Assembly: GCF_004193175.1 (NCBI RefSeq)
Contig: NZ_SAUH01000001.1
Coordinates: 620,001-684,000 of the forward strand
Origin: Streptomyces sp. RFCAC02
GTDB taxonomy: Bacteria > Actinomycetota > Actinomycetes > Streptomycetales > Streptomycetaceae
Reading direction: 5' to 3'
Length of the DNA stretch: 64,000 nucleotides
The position numbers were made by a program, and so were the translations under genes. The notes beneath the pieces are model-generated. The model was given only the letters and a program-made list of their open reading frames with translations, ran no database searches and was not told the origin of the DNA. This document shows, one piece after another, positions 42,379 through 53,295 of this stretch; position 1 is the first letter of the stretch; each line of letters begins with the position of its first letter.

Positions 42379-43740
42379 TCACATCCCGGCGATCAGTTTC
42401 TCCACGCGTTCGTCCACGGAACGGAACGGGTCCTTGCACAGAACCGTCCGCTGGGCCTGGTCGTTGAGCTTCAGGTGCACCCAGTCCACGGTGAAGTCGC
42501 GGCGCTGTTCCTGGGCGCGGCGGATGAAGTCGCCCCGCAGCCGCGCGCGGGTGGTCTGGGGCGGCACGGACTTGCCCTGGAAGATCTTGAGGTCGTTGCA
42601 CACGCGCTCGGCCTGCCCCTTGCGCTCCAGCAGGTAGTACAGGCCGCGGCGGCGGTGGATGTCGTGGTAGGCGAGGTCTATCTGCGCCACGCGGGGGTGG
42701 GACATGGTCAGGTTGTGCTTGGCCCGGTACCGCTCGATGAGCTGGTACTTCATGACCCAGTCGATCTCGGTGTTGATCTTGTCGAGCTCCTGGGCGCGGA
42801 TCGCCTCCAGCGACCTGCCCCACAGTTCGAGGACGCGCTCGGTCAGGCCGGTGCGCATCCCGCGGCGCTCGCAGAAGTCGAGGGCCTTCTCGTAGTACTC
42901 CTGCTGGATCTCCAGCGCGGACGCCTCCCGGCCGGTCGCGAGGCGGACCTTGCGCTGGCCGGTGATGTCGTGGCTGACCTCGCGGATGGCCCGGATCGGG
43001 TTCTCCAGGGTGAGGTCGCGCATCACGGTGCCGGCCTCGATCATGCGGAGCACCAGGTCGGTGGCGCCGACCTTGAGCAGCATGGTCGTCTCGGACATGT
43101 TGGAGTCGCCGACGATGACGTGCAGCCTGCGGTAGCGCTCGGCGTCCGCGTGCGGCTCGTCCCTGGTGTTGATGATGGGCCGGGAGCGCGTCGTCGCCGA
43201 GCTGACACCCTCCCAGATGTGCTCGGCGCGCTGGCTCACGCAGAAGACGGCGCCGCGCGGCGTCTGGAGCACCTTGCCCGCGCCGCAGATGAGCTGGCGG
43301 GTGACGAGGAAGGGGATCAGCACGTCCGCCAGGCGGGAGAACTCGCCGTGCCGCGCGACGAGGTAGTTCTCGTGGCAGCCGTAGGAGTTCCCCGCGGAGT
43401 CGGTGTTGTTCTTGAAGAGGTAGACGTCACCGGCGATGCCCTCCTCGTGCAGGCGCCGTTCGGCGTCCACGAGGAGGCCCTCCAGAATGCGCTCACCCGC
43501 CTTGTCGTGCGTGATGAGCTCCACGACGTTGTCGCACTCGGGTGTCGCGTACTCGGGGTGCGAGCCGACGTCCAGGTACAGCCGGGCACCGTTGCGCAGG
43601 AACACGTTGCTGCTGCGGCCCCATGACACGACGCGGCGGAAGAGGTACCTCGCCACCTCGTCCGGGGACAGCCGGCGCTGACCGCGGAACGTACAGGTGA
43701 CCCCGTACTCGTTCTCCAACCCGAAGATTCGGCGATCCAT
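42379..43740 (-). CDS. pafA: Pup--protein ligase PafA
   Basis: The product is 453 residues and begins [20 protein letters not shown]. The Glu of ENEYG and the Asp of [16 protein letters not shown] are the metal-binding and catalytic residues of this carboxylate-amine ligase fold. Further elements are [20 protein letters not shown] and [20 protein letters not shown], shared with Dop, and the C-terminal domain ends [11 protein letters not shown]. It attaches the Gln-deamidated (Glu) end of Pup to substrate lysines using ATP. It follows the MFS gene by 9 bp. Confidence 0.97.
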   Translation of the reverse strand: MDRRIFGLENEYGVTCTFRGQRRLSPDEVARYLFRRVVSWGRSSNVFLRNGARLYLDVGSHPEYATPECDNVVELITHDKAGERILEGLLVDAERRLHEEGIAGDVYLFKNNTDSAGNSYGCHENYLVARHGEFSRLADVLIPFLVTRQLICGAGKVLQTPRGAVFCVSQRAEHIWEGVSSATTRSRPIINTRDEPHADAERYRRLHVIVGDSNMSETTMLLKVGATDLVLRMIEAGTVMRDLTLENPIRAIREVSHDITGQRKVRLATGREASALEIQQEYYEKALDFCERRGMRTGLTERVLELWGRSLEAIRAQELDKINTEIDWVMKYQLIERYRAKHNLTMSHPRVAQIDLAYHDIHRRRGLYYLLERKGQAERVCNDLKIFQGKSVPPQTTRARLRGDFIRRAQEQRRDFTVDWVHLKLNDQAQRTVLCKDPFRSVDERVEKLIAGM

Positions 43741-43749
43741 GAGTGAACA

Positions 43750-45011
43750 TTACGCCTGATGCCCTGTTCTGAAACCGGGTTCGAGCGCGGCGTTTCGATC
43801 ATTTCGCGATTCCGCGACGGGGGCGGCGGCGCGGTCGCGACCGGTGAGGACGCGGACGGTCGCGAGCAGCGTGAGCAGGGCCAGGCAGCCGCAGGCGCCG
43901 GTCACGGAGAACCCTGCGGCGACGGAGGAGCGTTCGATGACGGGGCCGACGACGGCCGTGCCGGCGGCCGAGCCGACGCCGAACGCGGTCACGAGCCAGG
44001 AGAACGCCTCGGTGACCGTGCCGGAGGGCGCCTGGCGGTCTATGACGACGAACGCGCAGGCCAGCGCCGGGGCGAGGAAGACGCCCGCGAGGACGGACAG
44101 CAGCGTCATCAGGAGGATGCTGTCGGGCACCAGCACGAGGGGAGGTAGCCGGCGGCGAGCGCGGCGGTGAGGCGGCGGAGCCGTGGCTCGGGCGCGCCCG
44201 CCCAGCGCCGCGCGCCGTAGAGGAGGCCGCCGGCCAGGGCGCCCACGGCGAGCCCCGAGTTGAGCCAGGTCGCGATGAGCTGGTCGCCGTGGTCCTCGGC
44301 GTAGGCGACGTCCGCGACGGCGATGGAGCCGAGGGCGCCGCCGACGAAGAAGAAGCAGGCGAGGAGGGCGAGCAGCCCGGACGACCGCAGCGCGCCGAGC
44401 CAGTGCGCCTCGCGCGGGGCGGCGCGCCACCGGCGGGAGGGTCCCGACAGGACGACGGAGAGCGCGCCGATGACGCCGAGCACGTTGATCACGAGGAGGG
44501 CCGCCGCCTCGGACCAGGTGGCGACCAGGAGCATGACGATCAGCGGTCCGGTCGCGAACATGACCTCCTGCGCCACGGCGTCGAGGGCGTAGGCGCGGTG
44601 GACGATGTCGCCCTTGCCGAGGACGGACGGCCACAGGGCGCGCAGGCCGCCCTCCAGGGGCGGGGTGGCGAGGCCGGCGATCAGGCAGGCGGCCCAGGCG
44701 ACGGCGGGCGGGTCGGTGCCCGCGATGGCGAGGGACACCATGGCGAGGCCGGAGACGAGGGCGGCGGGCAGCATGACGCGGGGCTGCCCGTGCAGGTCGG
44801 CGAGGCGGCCGAGGACGGGCTGGCCGACGGCGTTGGCCACCCCGTAGGCGGCCGAGAGCAGTCCGGCGAACGTGTAGTCGCCGCCCTCTGCGCGGACGAA
44901 CAGCACGATGGCGAGGGCGGACGTGCCGTTGGGCAGGCGTCCGACGAGAGTGCCCGCGAGGAGGCGCACGGCGTGGCGTGTGCGCAGCAGTTCCCGGTAG
45001 CCCGTGGCCAT
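43750..45011 (-). pseudogene. MFS transporter, one-base frameshift
   Basis: A 420-residue major facilitator protein with about twelve helices once repaired. The first 290 residues are in one frame (RTRHAVRLLAGTLVGRLPNG, FAGLLSAAYGVANAVGQPVL, GRLADLHGQPRVMLP, the last a typical loop 2-3 motif). At LAAGYLP the frame breaks; one extra base in the GGGG run at 44139-44142 gives LVLVPDSILLMTLLSVLAGV and the remaining helices to the stop at 43750. The substrate is unknown. It is divergent from a LacI-family gene, its likely regulator, and precedes pafA. Confidence 0.8.
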
Positions 45012-45062
45012 GGCATCAGTCCCTGGTGAGGCCCCGGCGGCGGCGGGCCGGGGCGTGCGAGT

Positions 45063-45092
45063 GTTACGTATAACGTCGCATGATTCTACGTA
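45063..45092. promoter_or_regulatory. Candidate operator between the MFS and LacI genes
   Basis: The 163-bp divergent gap holds GTTACGTATAAC at 45063-45074, with GTTA and TAAC arms around CGTA, and TACGTA at 45087-45092, with ACGT recurring at 45073-45076. These AT-containing symmetric elements stand out in the GC-rich context and could bind the LacI-family protein. Assignment is by position and symmetry only. Confidence 0.35.
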
Positions 45093-45174
45093 CGATGGTC
45101 GTCCTGCTGGACCGCTCATTCCGGGACAGGCGGACGGCGGGGGACGGACACCGGCACAGGGAGGCGCGGGCACC

Positions 45175-46242
45175 GTGGGCGACACGGGGACGGGCGGGGA
45201 CGACCGCTCCGGGACCGGCGGGCAGCGCGCCGGCGGGGGACGGCCGACGAGCCGGGACGTCGCCCGGCGCGCGGGGGTCTCGCAGGCGGCGGTCTCCCTG
45301 GTGCTGCGGGAGCGGTGGCACGGCCGCGTCTCGCCCGCCCGCGCGGACGCCGTGCGCGCCGCCGCGCGTGAGCTGGGCTACCGGCCGAACCAGGCCGCGC
45401 GCTCCCTGCGGCTCGGCCGGAGCCGGACGGTCCTCGTGGTGGTGCCGGCGGCACCCAACGAGTTCTTCGCGCGGGTGCACGCCGGCGCGTCCGGGGTCGC
45501 GGCGGCGGCGGACGTGGGCGTGGTGCTCTACCCGTCGCCCGGGGGCCTGGGCCGGGCTCCCGACCCGTTCGCCTCGGCGAGCGCGACCCTCGACGGGGTC
45601 CTCGCGTCCTCCATGGCGGTGGAGACCCTGGAACAACTGAGCGAAGGGGGACTTCCGCTGGTCATGCTGGACAGCGAGCCGCTGAGCGGACCGGCGGCGG
45701 CGACGGTCAACCCCGACATCGCGGCCGGCACCGGCCTGGTCGTGGACCACCTGCTGGCTCTCGGCCACCGCAGGTTCGCCCACGTGGCGGCCGACGTCCC
45801 CTCATGGACCTTCGGTGTCCGGGCGCGGGTGCTGCGGGACCGGCTCGCCGACGCGCCCGGCGCACGCCTGCTCGCCCGGGAACGGGGGCCGCTCACCGTC
45901 GCGGGAGGACTCGCCGCCGCGGGCCGCGCCCTGGCCGCGACGCCACGGCCCACCGCCCTGGTCTGCGACGACGACACCATGGCCGCCGGGGCCTGCAAGG
46001 CGGTACGGCGGATGGGACTGCGCGTCCCGGAGGACGTGTCGGTGACCGGCTTCGACGACCTGGCGCTCGCGACCGCCGTGGAGCCGGAGCTGACGACGGT
46101 GCGCCTGCCCGCCGAGGAGCTGGGCGCCGCGGGTCTGCGCGCCCTGCTCGACGTCCTCGCCGGCCGGCCGGGCGGCACCACCGTGCTGCCGGTCGACCTG
46201 GTGCGGCGCGGCTCCACGGCACCGCCGCCCGCCACGGCCTGA
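45175..46242 (+). CDS. LacI-family transcriptional regulator
   Basis: The product is 355 residues. After ~25 low-complexity residues comes the LacI helix-turn-helix and hinge (TSRDVARRAGVSQAAVSLVL, then ELGYRPNQAARSLRLGRS). A periplasmic-binding-protein-like effector domain follows, with TALVCDDDTMAAGACKAVRR and VSVTGFDDLALATAVEPEL. The GTG is preceded by GGGAGG 12 bases upstream. It is divergent from the MFS transporter, which it likely controls in response to a sugar or similar ligand. It is convergent with prcA. Confidence 0.9.
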   Translation: MGDTGTGGDDRSGTGGQRAGGGRPTSRDVARRAGVSQAAVSLVLRERWHGRVSPARADAVRAAARELGYRPNQAARSLRLGRSRTVLVVVPAAPNEFFARVHAGASGVAAAADVGVVLYPSPGGLGRAPDPFASASATLDGVLASSMAVETLEQLSEGGLPLVMLDSEPLSGPAAATVNPDIAAGTGLVVDHLLALGHRRFAHVAADVPSWTFGVRARVLRDRLADAPGARLLARERGPLTVAGGLAAAGRALAATPRPTALVCDDDTMAAGACKAVRRMGLRVPEDVSVTGFDDLALATAVEPELTTVRLPAEELGAAGLRALLDVLAGRPGGTTVLPVDLVRRGSTAPPPATA

Positions 46243-46281
46243 CGGGGTGCCCGCGTCCCGTCGGACGGAACCGGACACGGG

Positions 46282-46311
46282 AGTGCCCCGGGGCGGGAAC
46301 CCCGGGGCACT
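46282..46311. terminator. Hairpin between the LacI gene and prcA
   Basis: AGTGCCCCGGGG at 46282-46293 pairs exactly with CCCCGGGGCACT at 46300-46311 over six bases. It lies between convergent stops, 40 bp past the LacI gene and 26 bp past prcA, so it can end both transcripts. Confidence 0.8.
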
Positions 46312-46337
46312 TGTCCCTGGATTGCGCCCGGCGGGGC

Positions 46338-47090
46338 CTACGCCTCCTCGCCGTCCGCCTCCTCAGCGGCGGCGGCCCCGTCCGCCGCGCCGTCACCGGC
46401 CAGCAGGGACGACAGGCGACTGCCCAGGACACGCTTGAACTTGCGCGTCTGCGGCCGGGTCCGGTCGAGGACGGCCACTTCGAGCTGGTCCGCCGTCAGC
46501 TCGCGCTCCCCGCCGCCGGCCTCGCGGGAGAGGGCGTCGACGGCGAGCCGCAGCGCCTCCCCCAGGCTCATCCCGTCACGGTGCCGCTCGCCCAGGTAGC
46601 TGCTGATCTGGTCCGCGTTGCCGCCGACCGCGACCGAACCGTGCTCGTCGATGATCGAACCGTCGTGCGGCAGCCGGTAGATCTCGTCGTCCTCCGGCCG
46701 CTCACCGACCTCGGCGACCAGCAGCTCCACCTCGTAGGGCTTCTCCGCCGCGCTGGAGAAGATGTTGCCCAGGGTCTGGGCGTAGAGGTTGGCCAGGCCA
46801 CGGGCGGTGACGTCCGCGCGGTCGTACGTGTAGCCGCGGAGGTCGGCGTACCGCGTGCCGCCGATGCGGAGACTCTCGTACTCGTTGTACTTGCCGGTCG
46901 CCGCGAAGGCGATGCGGTCGTAGATCTCGCTCACCTTGTGCAGGGCGCGCGACGGGTTCTCGGCGACGAACACGATGCCGTCGGCGTACTGCAGGACCAC
47001 CAGGCTGCGCCCGCGCGCGATGCCCTTGCGGGCGTACTCGGCGCGGTCCGCCATGGCCTGCTGGGGTGAGACATAGAACGGTGTGGACAC
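46338..47090 (-). CDS. prcA: 20S proteasome alpha subunit
   Basis: The product is 250 residues starting at GTG. The start [20 protein letters not shown] is typical of actinobacterial PrcA, with the H0 gate helix and [21 protein letters not shown] Glu/Ala-rich C-terminal tail follows residue ~225. It forms the outer gated rings of the core particle and docks the ARC ATPase. It is the last gene of the dop-pup-prcB-prcA run, 84 bp after prcB. Confidence 0.97.
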   Translation of the reverse strand: MSTPFYVSPQQAMADRAEYARKGIARGRSLVVLQYADGIVFVAENPSRALHKVSEIYDRIAFAATGKYNEYESLRIGGTRYADLRGYTYDRADVTARGLANLYAQTLGNIFSSAAEKPYEVELLVAEVGERPEDDEIYRLPHDGSIIDEHGSVAVGGNADQISSYLGERHRDGMSLGEALRLAVDALSREAGGGERELTADQLEVAVLDRTRPQTRKFKRVLGSRLSSLLAGDGAADGAAAAEEADGEEA

Positions 47091-47174
47091 CGGCTACTCG
47101 TCCCTTCGACGTCACTGGAGAAACAGGGGGCTCGGCGCTCGGCCCGGTGCCCTCGGGCCGCCGGGCACCGCACA

Positions 47175-48020
47175 CTACAGAACGGGCGCCTGCGGCCCGT
47201 CGGGCTGGGAGAGCCTGCCGTCGTGCACCGCGCGGACCACCTCGGCGACCTCCGCCTCGGTGAGCCTGCGGTAGCCATCCTCGGTGATGACCGTGACGAT
47301 CGGGTAGATGCGGCGGGCGAGGTCGGGGCCGCCGGTCGCCGAGTCGTCGTCGGCGGCGTCGTACAGCGCCTGCACGACGGCCGTCACCGTGTCCCGCTCG
47401 CCGAGGTCGCGGCGGTGCAGCTTCTTCAGCGCGCCCCGGGCGAAGATGGAGCCCGAGCCGACGGCGGCGAAGCCCTGCTCCTCGGACCGGCCGCCGGTGA
47501 CGTCGTAGGAGAAGATCCGGCCGCCGCCGCGCTCCAGGTCGTACCCGGCGAACAGCGGGATGACCGCCAGGCCCTGCATGGCCATGCCGAGGTTGCCGCG
47601 GATCATGGTGGACAGGCGGTTGGCCTTGCCCTCCAGCGACAGGACGTGCCCCTCGACCTTCTCGAAGTGCTCCAGTTCGAGCTGGAAGAGCTTCACCAGC
47701 TCGACGGCGAGGCCCGCCGTGCCGGCGATACCGACCGCCGAGTACTCGTCGGCGGGGAAGACCTTCTCGATGTCGCGCTGGGCGATCATGTTGCCCATGG
47801 TGGCGCGGCGGTCACCGGCGAGCACGACTCCCTCGCCGAAGGTGGCGGCCACGATCGTGGTGCCGTGCACCGTCTCCACGACTCCCTCCACGGGCGGCAG
47901 CGCGCGGTGGCCGGGCAGCCGCTCGGGGGCGTGGTCGGTCAGGAAGTCGAGGAACGAGGAGGAGCCCGGCCGGAGGAAGGCCGCCGGGAGTCGCCCCTGG
48001 TCATGGGAGTTGGCTGCCAC
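47175..48020 (-). CDS. prcB: 20S proteasome beta subunit
   Basis: The product is 281 residues starting at GTG with a GGAAGG site. A propeptide of 53 residues (containing [20 protein letters not shown]) is cleaved before Thr54 in [20 protein letters not shown], exposing the catalytic N-terminal Thr. The conserved [12 protein letters not shown] and [16 protein letters not shown] follow. It provides all proteolytic sites of the inner rings. Confidence 0.97.
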   Translation of the reverse strand: MAANSHDQGRLPAAFLRPGSSSFLDFLTDHAPERLPGHRALPPVEGVVETVHGTTIVAATFGEGVVLAGDRRATMGNMIAQRDIEKVFPADEYSAVGIAGTAGLAVELVKLFQLELEHFEKVEGHVLSLEGKANRLSTMIRGNLGMAMQGLAVIPLFAGYDLERGGGRIFSYDVTGGRSEEQGFAAVGSGSIFARGALKKLHRRDLGERDTVTAVVQALYDAADDDSATGGPDLARRIYPIVTVITEDGYRRLTEAEVAEVVRAVHDGRLSQPDGPQAPVL

Positions 48021-48165
48021 AGGGTTCCTTCCAGTGAGTGGACGGTCCGCTGCCCCGGCCGGCGTACGGCCGGGGCAGCGGCAGGCTATGGCACGGACCC
48101 TACCCGCCCCTCGGCGGTGATCCACATCGGCCGCGGAAACCGCGCGGCGCCGGCGGGCGGGCCGC

Positions 48166-48384
48166 CTACTGGCCGCCCTTCTGCACGAAACTGCGGACGA
48201 AGTCCTCGGCGTTGGACTCGAGGACCTCGTCGATCTCGTCGAGGACGGAGTCGACGTCGTCCGACAGGGCCTCCTGCCGCTCCTTCAGCTCCTCGGAGAC
48301 CTCGGCGTCCTGCGCCTGCTCCTCGGCTTCCTCGTTGGTGCGCGACGCCCTCTGCTGGCCGCCGCCGGTGTCTTTGGTCGCCAT
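48166..48384 (-). CDS. pup: Prokaryotic ubiquitin-like protein Pup
   Basis: This 72-residue, acidic, largely disordered protein starts [11 protein letters not shown]. The C-terminal helix region is [20 protein letters not shown] and the end is GGQ, so Dop must deamidate the last Gln before PafA can use it. Residues ~20-50 form the coiled-coil that binds ARC. The ATG at 48384 is standard; an in-frame GTG three codons upstream exists. It sits between dop and prcB. Confidence 0.97.
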   Translation of the reverse strand: MATKDTGGGQQRASRTNEEAEEQAQDAEVSEELKERQEALSDDVDSVLDEIDEVLESNAEDFVRSFVQKGGQ

Positions 48385-48513
48385 CTCCCTCACCCCATGT
48401 TCAGGTTCGACGTGACAAGGTCAGACCCTACTGGCTGGGACTGACATCGGCTTCTCGACTTTTTCCGCGTCCACCGCTGGGACCACTGTCATGATTCCCG
48501 GATCGGGACCGGA

Positions 48514-50025
48514 TCAGCCGCCGGACAGGGCACGGACCAGATCGTTCGCCGTCGGACAGCGGTCGAGCAGGTCCTTCACGTGCTCGCGGGTGCCCCGCAG
48601 CGGGTCCATCGTCGGTACCCGCTGGAGGGAGTCGCGGCCGGGCAGGTCGAAGATGACCGAGTCCCACGAGGCCGCGGCGACGTCGTCGGCGTACTGCTCC
48701 AGGCAGCGGCCCCGGAAGTAGGCCCTGGTGTCCTCCGGCGGGCTGACCCGGGCCCGCTCCACGTCCCGCTCGTCCAGGAGCCGCGTGATGCGGCCGCGGT
48801 CGACGAGACGGTTGTACAGGCCCTTGTCGGGGCGCACGTCCGCGTACTGCAGGTCGATGAGCTGGAGCCGGGCGGCGTCCCAGCCGAGGCCGTCGCGCCG
48901 GCGGTAGCCCTCCATCAGCTCCCGCTTCGCGACCCAGTCGAGCTGACCCGAAAGGCTCATCGGATCGCTCTCGAGACGGCCGAGCACGTCCTCCCAGCGC
49001 GTCAGGACGTCGGCGGTCTCCTCGTCGAGGTCGGCGCCCCAGCGCTCGTCGGCGTACTTGCGGGCCAGCTCGCAGTACTCCATCTGGAGCTGGACGGCCG
49101 TCAGCGTGCGGCCGCTGCGGAGCGTCACCAGCTCCTTCAGGGACGGGTCGTGGCTCACGCGGTGCAGCGTGCGCACGGGCTGGTCCACCGCGAGGTCCAC
49201 CGTGATGAAGCCGTCCTCGATCATGGACAGGACGAGCGCGGTCGTCCCGAGCTTGAGGTAGGTGGAGACCTCGGCGAGGTTGGCGTCGCCGATGATGACA
49301 TGCAGCCTGCGGTAGCGCTCGGCGTCGGCGTGCGGCTCGTCCCTGGTGTTGATGATGGGCCGCTTGAGTGTCGTCTCGAGACCGACCTCGACCTCGAAGT
49401 AGTCGGCCCGCTGGCTGAGCTGGAACCCGTGCTCGCCGCCGTCCTGCCCGATGCCGACCCGCCCGGCGCCGCACACCACCTGCCGCGAGACGAAGAACGG
49501 GGTCAGGTGCCGCACGATGTCCGAGAACGGCGTCTCCCGCTTCATGAGGTAGTTCTCGTGGGTGCCGTAGGAAGCGCCCTTGTTGTCGGTGTTGTTCTTG
49601 TACAGGTGGATCGGCTGGGCGCCGGGCACCTCGGCGGCGCGGCGGGCCGCCTCCGCCATGATGCGCTCGCCGGCCTTGTCCCACAGGAGGGCGGCGCGCG
49701 GCCCCGTGGTCTCGGGGGCGCTGTACTCGGGATGGGCGTGGTCCACGTACAGGCGGGCCCCGTTGGTGAGGATGACGTTGGCCAGGCCGATGTCCTCGTC
49801 GGTGAGCTGGCTTGCGTCCGCGTTGTCCCGAGCGAGGTCGAAGCCCCGGGCGTCGCGCAGCGGGTTCTCCTCCTCGAAGTCCCACCGGGCGCGGCGTGCC
49901 CGGTGCACGGCGGCCGCGTACGCGTTGACCACCTGGGACGAGGTGAGCATGGCGTTGGCGTTCGGGTGGCCGGGGACGGAGACGCCGTACTCGGTCTCGA
50001 TGCCCATCACGCGCCGTACAGTCAT
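48514..50025 (-). CDS. dop: Pup deamidase/depupylase Dop
   Basis: The product is 503 residues starting [20 protein letters not shown]. It is a PafA homologue with the longer Dop insertion near residues 40-80, and [20 protein letters not shown] carries the nucleophile-region Asp. [18 protein letters not shown] and [20 protein letters not shown] are shared with PafA. It deamidates Pup-Gln to Pup-Glu and removes Pup from substrates. It lies between arc and pup in one likely transcript, 202 bp after arc. Confidence 0.96.
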   Translation of the reverse strand: MTVRRVMGIETEYGVSVPGHPNANAMLTSSQVVNAYAAAVHRARRARWDFEEENPLRDARGFDLARDNADASQLTDEDIGLANVILTNGARLYVDHAHPEYSAPETTGPRAALLWDKAGERIMAEAARRAAEVPGAQPIHLYKNNTDNKGASYGTHENYLMKRETPFSDIVRHLTPFFVSRQVVCGAGRVGIGQDGGEHGFQLSQRADYFEVEVGLETTLKRPIINTRDEPHADAERYRRLHVIIGDANLAEVSTYLKLGTTALVLSMIEDGFITVDLAVDQPVRTLHRVSHDPSLKELVTLRSGRTLTAVQLQMEYCELARKYADERWGADLDEETADVLTRWEDVLGRLESDPMSLSGQLDWVAKRELMEGYRRRDGLGWDAARLQLIDLQYADVRPDKGLYNRLVDRGRITRLLDERDVERARVSPPEDTRAYFRGRCLEQYADDVAAASWDSVIFDLPGRDSLQRVPTMDPLRGTREHVKDLLDRCPTANDLVRALSGG

Positions 50026-50156
50026 GCGGCCCTCCTTGCCCGGCGGAGCCCCGGCACCGGCCCGTCGCCGCCGCCGCTGTGTCGAAGCGTAGGCGAGGGC
50101 GGGCGGATACGGAGACCGCCGCCGGCGGTTTTCCTTCTCGGAATGCGGCCGGGAAA

Positions 50157-50200
50157 GCGACGGCTGCGGGGCGCGCGCTCGCGTGCCCCGCAGCCGTCGC
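50157..50200 (-). terminator. Hairpin downstream of arc
   Basis: A 16-bp stem pairs 50157-50172 with 50185-50200 over a 12-base loop, about 28 bp past the arc stop on the transcribed strand. It could end or attenuate the arc transcript before dop. Confidence 0.6.
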
Positions 50201-50227
50201 CGAAAGCCCGTACCGGTGGCTCGGCTG

Positions 50228-51994
50228 TTACAGGTACTGACCGGTGTTGGCGACCGTGTCGATGGAACGGCCGGTGTCGCCGCCCTGCTTTCCGGTGACG
50301 AGAGTACGGATGAAGACGATCCGCTCGCCCTTCTTCCCGGAGATGCGGGCCCAGTCGTCGGGATTGGTGGTGTTGGGAAGGTCCTCGTTCTCCTTGAACT
50401 CGTCCACGCAGGCGGAGAGCAGGTGGGAGACGCGCAGGCCCTTCTGGCCGTGGTCGAGGAAATCCTTGATCGCCATTTTCTTGGCGCGGTCCACGATGTT
50501 CTGGATCATGGCGCCGGAGTTGAAGTCCTTGAAGTAGAGGACTTCCTTGTCACCATTGGCGTAGGTGACCTCCAGGAAGCGGTTCTCCTCGCTCTCGGCG
50601 TACATCTGCTCCACGACCGTCTGGATCATGCCGTCGATCGCGGCGTCCGCGCTGCCGCGGTGCTCGGCGAGGTCGTCCGCGTGCAGCGGCAGGCGGGGCG
50701 TCAGGTACTTGGAGAAGATGTCCTTGGCGGCCTCGGCGTCCGGACGCTCGATCTTGATCTTCACATCGAGGCGGCCGGGGCGCAGGATCGCCGGGTCGAT
50801 CATGTCCTCGCGGTTCGAGGCGCCGATGACGATGACGTTCTCCAGGCCCTCGACACCGTCGATCTCCGACAGGAGCTGGGGAACGATGGTGTTCTCCACA
50901 TCGGAGCTGACGCCGGAGCCGCGGGTGCGGAAGAGGGAGTCCATCTCGTCGAAGAACACGATGACGGGCGTGCCCTCGCCGGCCTTCTCCCTGGCCCGCT
51001 GGAAGACCAGGCGGATGTGCCGCTCGGTCTCGCCGACGTACTTGTTGAGCAGCTCGGGACCCTTGATGTTGAGGAAGAAGCTCTTGCCCGCTGGCTTGCC
51101 GGTGACCTCGGCGACCTTCTTGGCCAGCGAGTTGGCGACGGCCTTGGCGATGAGCGTCTTGCCGCAGCCGGGCGGGCCGTAGAGCAGGACGCCCTTGGGC
51201 GGGCGCAGCTCGTGCTCCCTGAAGAGGTCGGGGTGGAGGTAGGGCAGCTCCACCGCGTCCCGGATGAGCTCGATCTGGCCGCCGAGCCCGCCGATCTGCG
51301 TGTAGTCGATGTCGGGGACCTCTTCGAGGACCAGCTCCTCGACCTCGCTCTTCGGCACCACCTCGAAGACGTAGCCGGAGCGCGGTTCCAGGAGGAGGGC
51401 GTCGCCGGCGCGCAGGGTGGCGTCCAGCAGGGGCTGCGCGAGCCTGACGACACGTTCCTCGTCGGTGTGGCCGACCACGAGGGCGCGCTCGCCGTCCTCC
51501 AGGATCTCCTTGAGGGTGACGATCTCGCCGGCGCGCTCGTACTCCATGGCGGCCACCACGTTGAGCGCCTCGTTGAGCATGACCTCCTGGCCGCGCCGGA
51601 GGTCGTCGAGGTCGATGCCGGGGCTGACGTTCACCCGGAGCTTGCGGCCGCCGGTGAAGATGTCGGCGGTGCCGTCGTCGCCGGCGGACAGGAAGACGCC
51701 GAAGCCGGACGGCGGCTGGGCGAGCCGGTCGACCTCCTCCTTGAGCGCCACGATCTGGTCACGCGCCTCGCGGAGTGTGGACGCGAGCCGCTCGTTCTGT
51801 GCGGAGACACCCGCCAGATTCGTCTGCAGCTCGACGACCCGCTCCTCCAGGATGCGCGTGTGGCGCGGGGAGTCGGCCAGCTTTCGGCGCAGGACGGTGA
51901 TCTCCTGCTCAAGATCGGCCACCTGCCGGGCCGGGTCGTCGGGACCCCTGCCGGGCCGGACGCCGCGGTTGCTGTCGTCGTTCTGGGATACCAC
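50228..51994 (-). CDS. arc: Proteasome-associated AAA+ ATPase ARC (Mpa)
   Basis: The product is 588 residues. An N-terminal coiled coil (~20-80, [20 protein letters not shown]) binds Pup, two OB domains follow, and the AAA domain has Walker A GPPGCGKT and Walker [11 protein letters not shown]. The C-terminus GQYL is the proteasome-docking tail. The GTG at 51994 sits eight bases after AGGAGG, whereas a GTG at 52003 would abut it. On the coding strand TAGGGT (plus 52033-52038) could be the -10 element. It unfolds pupylated proteins into PrcAB. Confidence 0.97.
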   Translation of the reverse strand: MVSQNDDSNRGVRPGRGPDDPARQVADLEQEITVLRRKLADSPRHTRILEERVVELQTNLAGVSAQNERLASTLREARDQIVALKEEVDRLAQPPSGFGVFLSAGDDGTADIFTGGRKLRVNVSPGIDLDDLRRGQEVMLNEALNVVAAMEYERAGEIVTLKEILEDGERALVVGHTDEERVVRLAQPLLDATLRAGDALLLEPRSGYVFEVVPKSEVEELVLEEVPDIDYTQIGGLGGQIELIRDAVELPYLHPDLFREHELRPPKGVLLYGPPGCGKTLIAKAVANSLAKKVAEVTGKPAGKSFFLNIKGPELLNKYVGETERHIRLVFQRAREKAGEGTPVIVFFDEMDSLFRTRGSGVSSDVENTIVPQLLSEIDGVEGLENVIVIGASNREDMIDPAILRPGRLDVKIKIERPDAEAAKDIFSKYLTPRLPLHADDLAEHRGSADAAIDGMIQTVVEQMYAESEENRFLEVTYANGDKEVLYFKDFNSGAMIQNIVDRAKKMAIKDFLDHGQKGLRVSHLLSACVDEFKENEDLPNTTNPDDWARISGKKGERIVFIRTLVTGKQGGDTGRSIDTVANTGQYL

Positions 51995-52235
51995 GGTCCT
52001 CACCTCCTCCAGAGGGAGCTGGACGCTTCCAGACCCTACCTGGACCGGTGCAGTTCGAAACCCCTAGATCACAAAGACGGTCGGGGTGTGTCCGATCTTC
52101 ACCCTTGCGCACTCCCTCTTGCCAGGGAATACCCACCCCACACCTGGGGAAAGCGGCCCGCTGTATCGTCGAAGAAGGTCAATCCCGGCGGGGATGGCTC
52201 CTTTTGATGCGGACCGATCAGGAACGGCAGGGCGT

Positions 52236-52547
52236 ATGACCACGCGCGAGGGGACCGAAGAGCTCGAGGTCTGGATCGACCAGGACCTGTGCACCGGGGA
52301 CGGCATCTGCGCGCAGTACGCCCCCGAGGTCTTCGAGCTGGACATCGACGGCCTCGCCTACGTGAAGCCGCCCGTGCCAACCGGTGAGGAGGCGGAGCTG
52401 CTCACCACCCCGGGCGCGGCCGCCCGGGTGCCGCTGCCGCTGCTGCGGGACGTGACGGAGTCCGTGAAGGACTGCCCGGGCCAGTGCATCCACGTCCGGC
52501 GGGTGGCCGACCGCACCGAGGTGTACGGGCCCGACGCCGACGCCTGA
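52236..52547 (+). CDS. Small ferredoxin
   Basis: The product is 103 residues. Cys residues occur as DLCTGDGICAQYAPEVFE and KDCPGQCIHV, a pattern of C-x5-C followed by C-x3-C. The protein resembles actinobacterial [3Fe-4S] or Fer4_15 ferredoxins, such as partners of cytochrome P450s, and the extra Cys leaves cluster type open. It is divergent from arc and convergent with an exported protein; no P450 or reductase is next to it. Confidence 0.85.
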   Translation: MTTREGTEELEVWIDQDLCTGDGICAQYAPEVFELDIDGLAYVKPPVPTGEEAELLTTPGAAARVPLPLLRDVTESVKDCPGQCIHVRRVADRTEVYGPDADA

Positions 52548-52559
52548 CCGGGCCGGGCG

Positions 52560-53159
52560 TCAGACGCTGTTCGGCGCCGGGTCGGGGATCAGTTCGAGGC
52601 GGCCGTCGCGCCACAGCCACGTCACGTCGCGGACCAGGTCCGGGCAGCAGCGGGGGACGTCCCGCGTCGAGTAGCCGAGGAGGCGGGCCGAGACGCCCCC
52701 GTCCTCGGCTTCGAGGCGCTGGACGGTCATGCCCTCCGCCGGGTCGACCAGGGTCGCGACGTCGGCGGGGGCGCCGTCCGCCGCCGGCGCCGTCAGGAGG
52801 TACACGCCGTTCGGCGGGGTGCCGGACCCCGCGTCGCAGCGGACGACGGCGACCGTCTCGCCGACACCGTCCGCGTCGAGGTCGACGGCCGCCCGGTCCG
52901 TGACGACCACGGCCAGCGGCCCGCAGTCCAGCGGGTACGGGGCGCCGTCCGCCTCGGGGCCCGGGAGGGGATCGGCGGCCGGCCCGGCCGCGGGGCGCCC
53001 GGCGCCGTCCTCGCCGGTGCCCGGACGGGCGGTGGCGCCGGACGGTTCGATCAGGGCCGCGGCGCAGACCACGGCGGCCAGCGCGATGGCGGTGGTGACC
53101 CAGTGGAAGGGGCGGGTGCGGGGGGACGTCGGGTCGGCCGGGCTTGCCGGGAGCTGCAC
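52560..53159 (-). CDS. Exported protein of unknown function
   Basis: The product is 199 residues starting at GTG with an AGGAG site. One hydrophobic N-terminal segment (HWVTTAIALAAVVCAAALIE) suggests a signal anchor. The extracytoplasmic part holds DLDADGVGETVAVVRCDAGS, which resembles an FG-GAP or VCBS-like calcium-binding repeat, and a Cys pair in RCCPDLV. No family was firmly recognised. It follows trmI by 136 bp with an imperfect hairpin (53196-53242) between. Confidence 0.6.
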   Translation of the reverse strand: MQLPASPADPTSPRTRPFHWVTTAIALAAVVCAAALIEPSGATARPGTGEDGAGRPAAGPAADPLPGPEADGAPYPLDCGPLAVVVTDRAAVDLDADGVGETVAVVRCDAGSGTPPNGVYLLTAPAADGAPADVATLVDPAEGMTVQRLEAEDGGVSARLLGYSTRDVPRCCPDLVRDVTWLWRDGRLELIPDPAPNSV

Positions 53160-53295
53160 GCGGGGGACTCCTGGGACGCGGGATCGGATGACACCATGCC
53201 GGTCCTGCGCCGCGGCGGGTGGCCCGCGCAGGTGACCGGCATCGTGCCATATCTCACATCGCCGGGGAACGCCGGGTCCCCCGCCGGACGGTCCG

